DNA of 64,000 nucleotides from Stromatinia cepivora (taxonomy: Eukaryota > Ascomycota > Leotiomycetes > Helotiales > Sclerotiniaceae): NCBI GenBank assembly GCA_014898415.1, contig RCTD01000026.1, positions 806,001 to 870,000 on the forward strand, given 5' to 3'. The notes beneath the pieces are model-generated. The model worked only from the letters and a program-made list of their open reading frames with translations, did not search any database and was not told the DNA's origin. Made by a program: the position numbers and the translations under genes. Positions 26,270 through 39,686 of the stretch are shown here, piece after piece (positions within the stretch are counted from its first letter, which is position 1; every line of letters starts with the position of its first letter).

Positions 26270-29200
26270 CATAAATGAATCGTTATTTATATAATTATAA
26301 TTATCCTTTTTGCTTTTATAAAGTTTTATCCAATCAATTAATCGATTGAAAGGACCAGGTAATGTTAGATTGGTCAAATGAAAATCACACAAAAGGTACA
26401 ATGATATTTTAAAATCGGAAATAGAATACCAGGTAAGATTAGTATCGTTATTAAATTATGAGATTCTATATAGTAGGGTTTTTCGTACTTTTTTTATTGT
26501 TAAGATTTTTTCCATTTCTTATTTCGAATTATTAATTATATTAATAAATGGAAATAATTCAAGTATCTGATTAGAAAAAGGATTGTTATATACCTTGTAT
26601 AATCGATCTAAAAGGAAAACAGAATGAATTTTTATTATAATCAAGAATTCGAATTTAAAAGAGTTTCCAAATCAATCAATAATCTTGAATTTTCCTTGAA
26701 TTGGGAAGTCCAATTTCTTAGATAATCTTTGAGTAGGATAACTCTTTATATTGAGTTATACATAATCTCTGATATTGAAATCGATTTTATATCAATGAAT
26801 ATTCATAGATTTCGATATCTTGGTTTGAATATACAATAGGCTTTTTTTCGTTCGTACAAAAACTAATCTATTATATTCTACATATATACAAATATTATAT
26901 ATATTTATATCGTCTATTGGTTTACTAACGTTTTACTTCCATTTCCATATATATTTTGGTGTATACTTGTATAGGGTTTCGTAGGGTGTAAACCCTCCTA
27001 AAGAGTTATATAGAAAAATAAGTTGCGCATAATCCATTATAGGTAGGAATTCTGACCAATCGTTTTAATAGTAGTTAATAAACAGCCTTAACCATTATTG
27101 AAAGTACTGATTATAAATTTCAATTTGATCATCAATTTAAGAATAATGAATAGTGGATAATTTGAAATCGGTTTCTAGGATTTGGCTGAATTCTTTTTAG
27201 AACTATAATATAAATTAAAGATTACGATTCAATACTATAATATCAAAAGGATTATAATATCGATATACATAATAGAAATATAATTATACTTGAATTCAAG
27301 CATCGATTGATTTGTAACAAAATATAAAGATAACTTGCTTTATTAATCGATTAATAATAATTAAAATATTATTATATTCATATTTATCTTTATTAAAGTT
27401 ACAATAATCTATAATAATATATTACTATACTCAATTAAAAATCGGAAATGGATGCAATAAACCAGGGGTATAATTGTATAAAACGGAATTGCATTTATAA
27501 ATATAACAATTGTATATATATCTAACTACAATATTATATATTCTGGACTAATAGTATTATTAAGATAATAAAAAATAGATTTTACTTGTACCAAAATAAA
27601 CAATAAAAACAGAATTATAGGTTTTATAAATTAGATAAATTCGAAAATTGTCGATATCGAATATTATCAAACGATTATTGTAAAACAAAAGGTCATTTTG
27701 GAATGATATATATTTATGATTTTGAATAATTTATATTCTAAGTATTAGTAAATTATCTATAGTTTTATTTGCTTCGATGATATAGTTAATTAAATCGAAT
27801 TGAGGAACGATTTTATTCAAATCGATACTAGTAATTGTTATTTTGTTTGAGTAATACTTTTGTAAGGCTTTTTTTATAATTTCAGTATCAATTTGATTGT
27901 TTTTAATAAGTTACTAAAGGCGATTCTTCTTTTTGGTATAATTCTGAAGGTCCAATTTATCAATCCGATAGATAAAAGTATTAGTGAAAGGGTTATCTTT
28001 TTCAAAGCGATATATAATAATGAAGTTATAATCGGTTAGAATTTCTGTTCAATAAGTTTATTAAATATTGAGGATCTTGATAGTTATAAAATATTCGAGG
28101 GTTTTATAATTAGTATAAACCTTGATTTTATATAATGAATTAGTAAGTTCCATTTTTCAATAATTGAAAGATCAAATGATTGATAGTATTTCTTTATTAT
28201 AAACTTTGTAATTCAATTTAACAGCAATTATAATCTTGAAGAAATAAATTACAAGAAATTAATCTTCGCTATATTATTATAATAATATATTAGCGATTAT
28301 TTTATCGAATATATCTATTTCGAATATATAAAGGAGTCGATGATTATAATATTATAAAAGCGAAATAGAGATAAGCTTTTTCTTCAAAATATTGAATACG
28401 TTTTGGTATACTTTGTTGAATACAAATTTAATATTTGTTTTAGTGAGTTCGTTGAAAGGTTTCGTTATTATATTATAATCTTTAATGAATCATCGATAAA
28501 AGTTGTAAAAATCGAAGAATGATTGGATCCTTTTCATTGTTGTTGGAAAAATCCAATTCTCAATTATTTCAATTTTTTCAGGATCTATCTTTATTCCTTT
28601 AGTAGAAATGATAAAGTCTAAATATTTGGTATGTATAATATTGAATTTATATTTTTTGAGATTTATTTGTAGACTAATAGTTTCTAATCATTTGAGAATT
28701 AGTTTAATATAAATTTAATATTTTTCTTTGTTCTCAAAATAGATTAGAATATTGTTGAAATATATTATACAGAAAATATCTAGATAATCGAATAGAATAT
28801 TATTTATATAATACTGATAAATTACAAAACCATTTGTTAATCCGAATAATACAACCTTGCATTTGTATGATTTATATCGAGTTCGAAAGGTAGTATACTT
28901 TTCCGAAATAGGATTCATTCTTATATAATGGAAAGTTTAATAAATATCGAATTTGATAAACATTTTAACATTAGAAAACCGAGAAAGTATTTTGTTGATT
29001 AAAGGGAAGGGATACCGATCTTTATATATTAAGGAATTCAATAATCTGAAGTTTATATAGAATCTCAAACTATTATTGAATGTTTTGATGAATAAAATGG
29101 GTACAATATAAAAGATTTGATTAAATTCAATGAAATCTTTGTTAAGGTTATTTATAATATATTCTTTGACGATTTCCAATTATTCCAAAAATATTTTGTA

Positions 29201-30230
29201 AAGCGGGCTGTAGTGCAAGATTTGTTCTCTTTTATTTTCCAATATGATTTTATAATTATAAAATCGATTAGAAAACAAAATGTTTGATTTATATTTGAAA
29301 AAGGTTCGATGATATTATCGATATTCAAATGGTATTTCAGATTCTGAATTGATTTCGGTTAATATTCGATCGAGTTTCTTTTGAACTTTTGTATTCTTGA
29401 ATTCGATTAAAGCAATTAGTATTCTTTTTTCTGTATATCGTTTATTCTATCGAAAGTTTATTATATTATCGAATTCTTTTAGAGTAATAATAAAGAATTC
29501 AATTTGTTTATCTTTTTTGTATTCTAATTGGAATTTATCGGATTTGAATGTATATAAATCGAAAACTTTGGGCGATATATAGGGGAAGCATTTGTAGATT
29601 TATAATGATAATATAATTAATTGGAAAGGAAATGGATTGAATTTGAAAGGAATCGGGATTTCTTCTTTTTCAACAAAAGTCTATATTATATTCATATTTG
29701 AAAATTTTTATTATACATTATTAACTATAATTAATTTGCTCAATTGTGAATCTCTTCAATTCCAATATTCTTCAAACTGATTATCTCATCGATCAATATT
29801 TTGTTAGATTAATCGATCGATTTTCTGTTTGTAAAAAAATGATTAAATAATAAAGAGATTATTCGAATAAAAAATAATACAGAGTTTCTTTTTAAATTAT
29901 TCGAGATATCGATTAAAGCAATCAAGTTTCGCTTGAATTTCTGATAACCAAAATCTATTTAAAATAACATTATAACTCCTTAATTCAATAATAAAAAAAA
30001 GGACAAAAGATTGTTCACAATTATCGATTACTAAATTAAAGAATATGAAATAGATAATAGTATGGCCTTATATATTATTATACTTTTTAACTTTAATTGA
30101 AACTTCAAGTGGTATAATTCTTGATTTAAATATAGGAAATAAACAAATAAAGAGTATAATATTAATAAAAGCGAATTCATTTGTTTTAAAATCAATAAAT
30201 ACTTTTGATCGATAAATATAACCATTTTTC
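26270..30230 (-). pseudogene. Gypsy D pol remnant (protease, RT, RNase H, integrase, chromodomain-like)
   Basis: Minus strand. Retropepsin-like sequence is at about 30225-29880. RT is at 29179-28715, with the Gypsy block ending at KMFIKFDIY and then SYKCKVVLFGLTNG. The catalytic YLDD box reads YFNN at 28762-28751, both Asp lost. RNase H is at about 28250-27750 and integrase at about 27480-26600. Near 26600-26400 a block KLDFPIQGKFKIIDRFGN and then EKILTIKKVRKTLLYRIS matches the integrase C terminus and a chromodomain-like start as in fungal chromoviruses, which target heterochromatin. Gag precedes at about 31950-30300 but is badly broken. Confidence 0.82.
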
Positions 30231-32048
30231 GAAAAATTACAAAAAAAAATGAATACTTTTTCTTTTATAAATTTGATTAAATCAAGAAATTTTATATCCT
30301 GTATAACACTTAGAATAGAAACGGAATCTAAATATTTAATTTTAAATATTTTTCTTTTTCTAAACAGGTATTCTATATAGCTTCAATTATAGCTTCTAAA
30401 CTGAAATCTTTTTCAACATCCCAATATTCTTCGAATTCTTCTACTTCTTCTTATACCATCTCGATTTTATTAAAATTATCGATACGAAGCATTGATATAT
30501 ATACTACTTTAGAAAAAAAAAGGACGATGAATATTTGAAATTCGAATAGTTATTAAATACAACAAGACCGGTATATCCAAAAGGCGTATTCCAGAATGGA
30601 AACAGTTTTAAGAATATAGAGATTCCGGAATTGAAATTATTAGAGCTCCGAAAGAATTACAAGGGATTTGTAGTAATTATTGATTTGTAAATAATTATAA
30701 AGGTTTTTCGATTAATATAATATCGATTTGTTTTTGTAATAAAACTTCGTTTTGATTTATTTTAATGAATATATTTGTAAATTTTTTTATAATTTTATAA
30801 TCCTTAATAGATATTGCTATTGTTTATAAAAGAAAATCGGAAATTTTCTGTTCAAGATTTCTGAATAGAATTTTATTGTCGATAATCTCTATTTGAATAA
30901 TAAATAATCTAAACTTTCTATACTATTTTAGGAAATTGCTATATCGAATTATATTAGATATAATCTATATTTCGTATTAAAAACAAATATTATCGATTTC
31001 GACCAGATTCCGATAAATCATTATAAATTATTCGATCAATTCGAGTACTGTAAATTGGGGTATTTATATATAAAGAATATAACAATATACTTATACTTCC
31101 AATTCGGTTTAATCGATTATATATATACAATATTACATTTCATTTTTAAATGATATAATATATAGTTCGAATCATTTTATAACCAATAATTGCTATAAAC
31201 TAGTTTTAGATTTAATATTATCATTAAATTTAATAATAAAATTTGTAGATTTTGATATATATATATCTTGTTGCGAATTATAACTAACATAGGAATACAA
31301 TCTTGACCAATTAAATCGATTTCTTGAATAAAAGAACCCCTAATTATTAAATAGATTATCACTTCCTGAAAGAAAAAGAGATTCATCGAAGAACCCCAAA
31401 TGATCAAATTATCTAATTAAAGTTTTTTTTTTCTAACTTCAAGATCTTCGGATTTACTTAAATAAAGATCCTTGAATTTCAATTGAAGGAATAAAAGGAA
31501 TCCCAGATATTGTTATTAATCTGGATACTTATATAAGTATCATTTAAAACTCAAAAAGAGATTATACTATTATAGAATTCGTTATCATTATAACTTTCAA
31601 TTATCGATTCTCCTCTTTCAAACTCATAACCATTACATAAAGATCTTGTAATTGTAATAGTAATTCGAAAAAAACAATTGAACCATTAAAAACATTGACT
31701 TCATATATTAGAATCTTCTCTTTACCAATCTTCTTTCTTCCAATAATAACATTATCCAATCCTATATTCATATTTTCTTCAAAGAGTTATTAAAATAATT
31801 GAGAAAAAAGAAAAGATTCCTCAGAATATACTTTCGAAAACTCGGAGTATACAAAAAGAGGAATTCGTTGCATTATGAAAATGATGATATACTTCTAAAA
31901 GGGTTTATCTTCGTCGACTAAATCGGAATAGATCTTCTTCCTCTAAATATAACATTCGTAAAAGTTCACCTAAAAAGGTATTATTAAAATAAGATATTAT
32001 TTGGGAGACCACCAAATGACCGAACACTTGTAAATAAATTGTAAATAA

Positions 32049-32330
32049 TATAATGTACAAAAGCCATAATAAAACTGAATAAACAAAATCAATTATATTC
32101 TTTAGAATCTACAACTGAAGAATTATAACTCGTAAAGAACGACTAGATATATATACACAAATACCCATTTGTAAACTACAAAATTGTACATATACATTAT
32201 TAGAGTTACCATTTTACTATATTAAATCGTATGATTCGTAACGCATACACACGGATGATCAACTCATAAATTGATATAGGAGATAAAAGGTATCATATGG
32301 TTAGCCTCCTGTGGTTCACGATTCGTGACA
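32049..32330 (-). repeat. 5' LTR of Gypsy D
   Basis: 282 bp, outer end CGATTCGTGACA intact; inner end TATAATGTACAAAAGCC carries transitions relative to TGTGACGCACAAAAGCC. Confidence 0.92.
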
Positions 32331-32854
32331 GTAATCAATACCTTTATAATCTTATTTTCCTATTCTTTTTCAGGATTTTATTCTATATCTTTTTTTTGTT
32401 TTTGTATTAGATACCTTAAAGATTCGTTTTTAAGATTTATTATATTCTTTTGTTCAATTTTAAATAATTATAGATTTACTTTGTTTTCCGATTCTATTGA
32501 AATAGATTTTTTAACAAAATTTAAAACGATCTTAAATTTTACTTCTGATATAGATTCAAGATTTATAGAAGTTGATTTTTGGGTTGGAATCTTTGGAATG
32601 ATAAATTCGATATTTAAAGTATCTTTGAAAAAAGATTTTTGATTTGTTTTCTGGATATTGTTATCTTTATCTTTATTGTATATTGATATTAATATATCTA
32701 ATTTATCTGGTTTCAATTCGACAATTAGAATGTTTGGTACAATTACTGAACTCGGTATAATATCTGCTGAAGAGAATATTTAAAACGAAAATGATATAGA
32801 TATTGTATTTGATGTTGAAAATAAAGAAGGTGCTAAGGATGAAGAAGATGTTTT

Positions 32855-33041
32855 TGTTGGAACACATGACTGACGAAACACGTGATACCATCACGTGTTT
32901 CCCCTACATCGTAAGTGGGATGGCAGCGTCTATATAGATTAATAGAACCTTGTTATACAAAAGGGTGAAGATAGAATAATAGAATCATCTTTATCTTATA
33001 TATGTTTTGTGTATATATTTTCTTATGAAGTTTATCTAATA
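32855..33041 (+). repeat. 5' LTR of Copia F
   Basis: 187 bp and much less mutated than its partner over the first 100 bases. Contains the hairpin described at 32875-32901. Confidence 0.92.
32875..32901. promoter_or_regulatory. Perfect 12-bp inverted repeat with two CACGTG motifs in the F LTR
   Basis: GAAACACGTGAT, loop ACC, ATCACGTGTTTC. Both arms contain the E-box core CACGTG. The partner LTR at 39500 has the same place mutated (CATATG, ACATGT). Position in the U3-like part of the LTR suggests a factor-binding site; function is inference. Confidence 0.5.
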
Positions 33042-33559
33042 TTGATTAGTGATTGATAAGATTCAATTATAAAACGATAAAGTCAAATCCAATAAGAAAA
33101 GATATTTTTTGAAAAGACGAATAAAATTGTATTAAATTAAGTTTATGTATGATCTGTATAAAAGAATTAGAATACTATATTCTTTATATTATTTTCTTCG
33201 AAATATATATTAAGAAGGGATCTCTGATTATAGTTGATTTTTTCAGGATAGTTTGATTTTATATTGATTTTATTTGTATCCATTATATTTTTGTATATAT
33301 TATATAATAAATCTATTTAATATAATACAATATCGAATTATAATATCCAATATAGTTTTTCCAATCCTTGAATCATTTTTGTACAAAATGGATACTGAAT
33401 TTTGGGGGAAACAATTGAATCCAAATTCAGAATTCATTGAATCCTAAGTGAATGCTGATATAATTATGTGGCTCATTAATTCATAATTCAGAAGGTACAA
33501 AGGGTAAAGGCTATAGGAAGAATTTCAAGAGTAATATGAAGGTTGGATGGATGCTATAT

Positions 33560-36500
33560 TCAAAATTGTATATTGCGAAATTCTCAAATTTGTATAAATT
33601 CAATTCATTTTGTATGGTTTTCAGGTCCGACAAATAAGAGGGAGTAATAATTATACAAAAGTATTTGTTGAATTTATTTCGAAAGATAAATCAGATGAAT
33701 ATATAAAAGAAATTCAAGAAGAAGTAGATCGATTGAAAAAAGAATATGCGGATATATACGAAATCATTGTATCGAAGAAATCGATCAAAATTCAAATGTC
33801 ATCTATACCAGAGTTTTCTGAGCAAATACAATAAGATGAATAACAGTAACGAAATCAAAATCAATTCCTTTCTGATTTTATAATGTTAGATTGTATAATA
33901 AGGTAGAATATATTTTATATAGTATATAAACGAAACCTTCTCCTAGATTTTATAAAAGTATATAATAATAATGAATTCAAATATAGCGGTAGAGAGTACA
34001 ATTTTTTGAATAAGAAACTATAGATATTTTATGAATTTTGTAGTAAAGTCGGAATTTATTTAAATAAATATAAAACAGTATTTTCGACAATACTTCAAAA
34101 CTCTATATTATTATTTTATTTCGACAAAATTAGCAATAGAAAATTGAAATTCGAAGAAATGATTACATTCACGAAAATGTATTTTGAAATAGAAGAAAGA
34201 TATTAGAAATATCTTATCAAATAATGTAATACGATATTTCTATAGATTATACGAAAGTATTCTAATAAATCATTTTCAGAACAATTGGAAAAGCTCTTCG
34301 ATATACTTCGTATACTGCAATATGGATTGGTAGATTCATATTAATCAGAATTGATGTTAAGAGATTAGATTATAAATATTTGTTGTGATATTCTTGAATG
34401 TAATTTTGTTTTGTTATGTCCTATTATGATGTACAAAGGTCTTTGTGCTGATCTTCGAAATACTATTGGTCAAATTGAAAGAATACGATCAATGAATATT
34501 TATATTGCAGATTCGATGATTAATAACCTATTAGGTACGGAAATATACTGGATGGATTGTATATATGATGATCGAGGCTTATATAGAAATCGAGGATAGT
34601 ATAGAGCTCAATCAAAAGGTAGATTCATTTTCTTTCGTTTATATTCATTAATAAATTTATCAAAAAGACTTCAATATTTTCAAATACTATTATATATATC
34701 AATTCAGAAATGCTTTGTATACAAGCAATCAGGATACTGATCGACAAATTATACGAAAAAGGAACAGAAGACGAAATTCAATTAATATATAATAGAATAA
34801 GAAATAGATAAAGAAATATTCGAGTAATATTTTTTGAAATATAAAGGTGTATTCGAATCGCAATACGAAAAGGATGAAATATCAGAAAAAAACGATATTT
34901 TCGAATATCCCTAAATTGAATCTTCAAACAATTAAATGATTCAATTCGAGATATATTTCATTGAAATAGGTTCTGTTAATGGAATGTATGTTATAGAATT
35001 ATTAGGGAAATAATTATTGATGTATATATATCTACAAAATGATTAATTCAATCAATTATATGAAAAGTACGAAAAGAGTGATAATCCAAATGAAGTTTTC
35101 CAATTTCAAGATCGATATTCAGTAAATGTATTTCAAGGTATTATTCCAGATATAGATGTATCAGGAGTATTAATAGCAGGGGAATTTCAGGTGTAGGTAT
35201 TAAAAAGAGAGAAAGGTATTTTATGTATAAAAGGTGTTGAGTATAATATCAAATTCGGAAAAGAAACTGTATAATTGTAAGGAGATATTATTATTCAAAT
35301 ATCAATTGGAATTATTATATTTTTTATTATATCAATAAATATTTCATTTCTTATGTGTATATAGGATATAGATCGCTTATATATTATGTTTGATAATATA
35401 TCAAATGTATTAAAGCAAGATGATAAGATTATTTTTATTATATGAAAATGGAGATACCCTTTTATGTTTTTCGATTAAATAGAAGAGATGATGATATATT
35501 ATCATTTGATAGAAATTGAATTTCGATAAATATATCGAAAATTCGGGTATTCTTTTATATGAAAACTTATCAATATATTCAATTGTATAGAGTATACGGA
35601 TATTGATTCTCAGATAATCGAGAAACTCAATAAAGTGTATAAATATTGTTAGTTTTATATGAAATCCTTAGGATGTTTCAAATTCATAATAAAAGATGAT
35701 ATCGAATTCAATTATTCAATTATTCTGGATATATTCTATATTGAAGGAAAACCTGTTTTTTATATTATCGATGAAGCTATTGTATATAATGCTGTTATAT
35801 TTGTATGAGATATAAGTATAAAGATAATTTGGAATATAATTCGGAAATGCTGGATCGATATATATCTTGGTTTATCAGATTATATATCTCATAATGTAAA
35901 TACGAATTTTATATCGATCGAATTTCAATAAAAGGCGAAAGTTTTTCAAATCGATATTCGCGAAATCTTTATAGAAGTTTATAATGCAATTGGTAAAGTT
36001 GAAAGATTTCATGTATTTATATAATAATCATATGAAATATTCAAGGAAGAATTAAAAGATAAGAATTTCGAAAAAGAAGTTATTTTATAAATGGCAATCA
36101 AAACAATAAATGATATTACAAAACCAAATAGCCTTGTTCCAATTTTTCTTATATATAGAGTATATCCCTGAATGATCTTGTATAACCTATCTTCCTAATT
36201 GATTGTAAAACGAATATAGATATATTGATAGGCAATAAAAAAGATTCGAGAAATTCAAGCAAAGTATATGATACAAGATTCATTTGATATTAGAAATGAC
36301 CTAAATATATACGAGATATTAAAACTACTTTTGAATTTATTAGTATAAATATAAAAAGAAAAGAAAGGATAAACGGGACCCTATAGATTGATTACAATTA
36401 TAAATCAAAACTATACAATCGATCTCCTTTATGGTTTTACAGAATTTCGTATAATAATTGTCAAATTATTTTACAAGAATATATACAAAAAACCATTCCT

Positions 36501-38440
36501 AATAAAAAAATTTATTTTTGGTGATCCTTTCAAATACAGAAAATCCATCACTTTCGGAGAACTCATTATCTCCAATGATCTCTTCTATTCCTTCAAATCA
36601 AGATCAAGAGATAAACAAATCTGAAAGGAAATATATACAATTTAGTACTAAGAAAAAAAGAATAGTCAATCCTGTACTTCGTATATTAATATAAATCGAA
36701 ATCCCCAGAATATCATTTTCACAAAAGGTACAAGAAATAAATAATGAATACAATCAACTAATTGCTGCAATTCAAAATAATCAAAATCTATCAAAAGTAT
36801 TCATTACAAAAAAGAAGTAAAAAGTATTGGATCTTGTAATTGATCTTTGTATGAAAAAGATCATTATAATTGAAGAACAATTATTTAAAGTTTCGTAAAT
36901 ACAAGAGATCGATAATTTAATTACAAAAAATATTTTCGAATTCGTTAAATACAATTTCTTTGTATATATCGAGAGATTATTCAATTCATATCTTGTAAAT
37001 GAAATCAAAGGATATACAACAAATTCCCTATACGAAAAGTTACGCCTAATTATTCAAGTATATAATGATTTTGGAAAAGAAACAATATTGATACAAGTAT
37101 CTACAATCCAAAGATCAAGCCAAAGAATCATTATAACTCTAGTTCCAATATTAGATTCAATAGGTATCAAGTTTATGATACGAGATATCATACAGGTGTA
37201 TGTACAATCAAAAACACCTCTGAATTGCATCGTATTAGCAAATTTATCAAAAGAACTTCAAGGTAAATATATAAAAGGTACAATTATAATAATCAAAAAA
37301 CCATTATACAGTATTACAAAAATAGGAATATATTGATGGATAATTTATTGGAAATATTATCAAGAAAGATTGAATATAATTATATTGTTATATAATCTTT
37401 GTTTGTTAATTTCGGATTCAAAAAATATACAATTCGGAATTGTAGGAATATAAATAGATGATACCTTTATTTTTATAAATAAACAATTCCTAAAGCTAAA
37501 AAATAAAAAATTGATTGATACAAATATCAAAGTCAAATTAGGAGAATATCTTACAAATGATATTTTGTTAATATTCAATGGATGTATAATACAATATACA
37601 GAAAACGATTTCATATTCATACAAAAAGGCCAAGGAAAGAAAATCGGAAAGGTTAACAATTCAAAGCAATATCGGGAATAAAAAGCTAGAGGGGTATATA
37701 TTGTTATAATTTGTCAATCAGAAGTATTGTACGATTTATCAACCATTGTATAATATTAAGATTCATTAAATAAAAATATCAAATTGCTTAATAAAAGATT
37801 AAATTAATAAATGAAAAACCTTAATTGAGGTCTTTGTTTTATTCTCTTTAAAAAAGATTATATAAAGCTATTCATTTTTGTTGATGGATTTTTTGCCAAT
37901 AATAAGGATTTGAATAATCAAATAGGATTCGTTATTTTATTTGTAAATAAAAATATATCAGACGAAAATACTTTCGAGATAAAAGATAATATTATTTATT
38001 ATAATAGTACGAAAAGTAAGAGAATTATATATAGTGTATTAGTATCCGAGATATATAGAATGGTAATAGGAATAGATATCGATCTTATAATATGATCTAT
38101 TTTATAAATTGTTATTTTATAACTCGACATCTTTGATATTCCAATTGTTGTATGTATTGATTCATATTTGCTGTATGAATACCTTGTTAAACTAAATACA
38201 ACGAAAGAGAAAAGATTGATGATCGATATTATAGTACTTCGGCAATTATATAAATAAAAAAAATTGACAGAAGTGAGATGGATCAATAGATTCGACAATA
38301 TTATTGATGCAATGATAAAAGTTAATCCTAATAATAGTTTAGAAAAGTTTATTGATATGAATATTCTCGAAGTACATGTAGAGGGATAGGTAAAACGAGA
38401 AATTCGTACGAAGATCGATTAGACCTTTATATGAATCAAA
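33560..38440 (+). pseudogene. Copia F gag-pol remnant
   Basis: A gag-like coiled block is visible at 33610-33834 (SKDKSDEYIKEIQEEVDRL). Integrase is at about 35720-36180 (FYIEGKPVFYIIDEA, later RKCWIDIYLGLSDYI and NAIGKVERFH). A C-terminal integrase or linker block is at 36370-36540. RT is at about 36700-37700, with PLYSITKIGIY and a catalytic box reading xIDD near 37452-37463, where the expected Gln is now TAA. RNase H is at about 37860-38440 (NQIGFVILFVN, then SVLVSEIYRM). Integrase before RT makes it Copia, of the fungal clade with Q-x-DD in place of YVDD. The many stops are TAA/TAG. Confidence 0.82.
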
Positions 38441-38571
38441 ATTGATATAGGGATATAGTGTTAATTATATTTATATTTTATATTTTATTTTTAAAAATTG
38501 TAAAAAGAAAATTTTTCATTCTGATTTCATTTTCTAAATCAAAAGACAAAAACATTTAGATATTATATGAA

Positions 38572-39102
38572 TTAATCAACAACGAAAGGTTCTTTTGCAG
38601 AATTAAAATCAAATAAGAAAAGTTTCTTTGCTGAAAAAAGAGGAGTGGGATTCCGATCGGGAGAAGCGCGAGGAGAAGGAGATGGATTAGATCGGTCGGC
38701 AGGATCAGTACATAGACGATCTGAATGTACGTAGCGAATCCTATAATTGTGTTACTTACAATTCTTATAACTATTTCCGAAATGCTTTTTTATACAACAA
38801 TATTCAAAAAAAGAAATCAACCCTTGATGACAACACTTTCTATAAGATCTTTCAACCAAAACATTTTGATTCTGTATTAAAAGATCATTGATATATGAAA
38901 TACATATCAATCGTACTTAAGCAGGCGTAATACGATTTTGTACGAATGGAATAGAATGTCCTGGTATAATTAGAACAACAAATTGAAGAGTATTATAATA
39001 ATAGGGAGCAAACTCCCTGTTATCGATCGGGAGAATAGGATTTTGATTCGGTTGAACTAAAGCATTTGTAGTATTATACAATTGAAAAGCTTTATTGTAC
39101 AA
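38572..39102 (-). pseudogene. Antisense ORF between RNase H and 3' LTR of Copia F
   Basis: The minus strand stays in one frame for about 177 codons, from the TTG at 39102 to a TAA at 38572, with only two internal stops (both TAA, at Gln-type positions). Features: an Asn/Pro-rich start (NALVQPNQNPILP), then a Cys/His cluster reading roughly K-C-C-H, E-Y-C-C, K-N-C-K-x-H within 40 residues, and a Ser/Pro/Arg tail (SNPSPSPRASPDRNPTPLF). The frame may extend upstream through further stops. The 3' third, 38638-38750, is the least mutated DNA nearby. I do not recognise the protein; the Cys cluster may bind zinc. The + strand is also partly open here, so sense is likely but not certain. Confidence 0.5.
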
Positions 39103-39499
39103 AGAATTAGTATGTTACAAACAATACAAGCTTTATAACAAATACAGAGTAAGATTTCAATACAATCAATTGTTCTATAGCCGATATGAAATATACATTT
39201 TCGGGAATTCGGCAAATATGATTTTTAGTAATTCTATAGTTGTCAGTACGATTCCGAAATCAGAAATATCGGCCGAATCGATTGAGAAATACATACAGGA
39301 TGAAAAGCTTTTGTTTCGATGAAATTGAAGGATACAAATATTGAATATTTGATTAATTTGGAAAAAGAATTTACTATATTCGTTTGAATAAAAAAATGGG
39401 CATAAGAATCGAATTAAACGATTAGATAGCTATCTGTATTCTAATAATCAGTCTGATTCGTATGTATGGCATTTTGTACGAAAAAGAAAGTTAAGTTTG

Positions 39500-39686
39500 T
39501 ATTGGAATATATGATTGACGAAACATATGATACCATTACATGTTTCCTTTATATTATAAGTGGGATGGTAGTGTCTATATAGATTAATAGAATCCCGTTA
39601 TACAAAAGGGTGAAGACAGAATAATAGAACTATCTTTACTTCATACGCGTTTTGTATATACACCCCCTTACGAAGTCTGTCCAACA
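39500..39686 (+). repeat. 3' LTR of Copia F
   Basis: 187 bp beginning TATTGGAATATATG and ending CTGTCCAACA, followed by the GTTTT duplication. Confidence 0.92.

Larger units (their letters stand above)
25290..32330 (-). mobile_element. Gypsy D: full-length chromodomain-type Ty3/Gypsy element in Copia C
   Basis: LTRs of 282 bp at 25290-25571 and 32049-32330 bound 7041 bp. Target duplication GTAAT is at 25285-25289 and 32331-32335. Coding sense is minus, with order gag, protease, RT, RNase H, integrase. It is the same family as Gypsy E. Confidence 0.93.
32855..39686 (+). mobile_element. Copia F: second Copia family, full length, inside Copia C
   Basis: LTRs of 187 bp at 32855-33041 and 39500-39686, ends TGTTGG...CCAACA, total 6832 bp. 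Target duplication GTTTT is at 32850-32854 and 39687-39691. Sense is plus: gag, integrase, RT, RNase H, then about 1.05 kb before the 3' LTR holding an apparent antisense frame. LTRs and proteins are unlike A/B/C. Confidence 0.93.
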
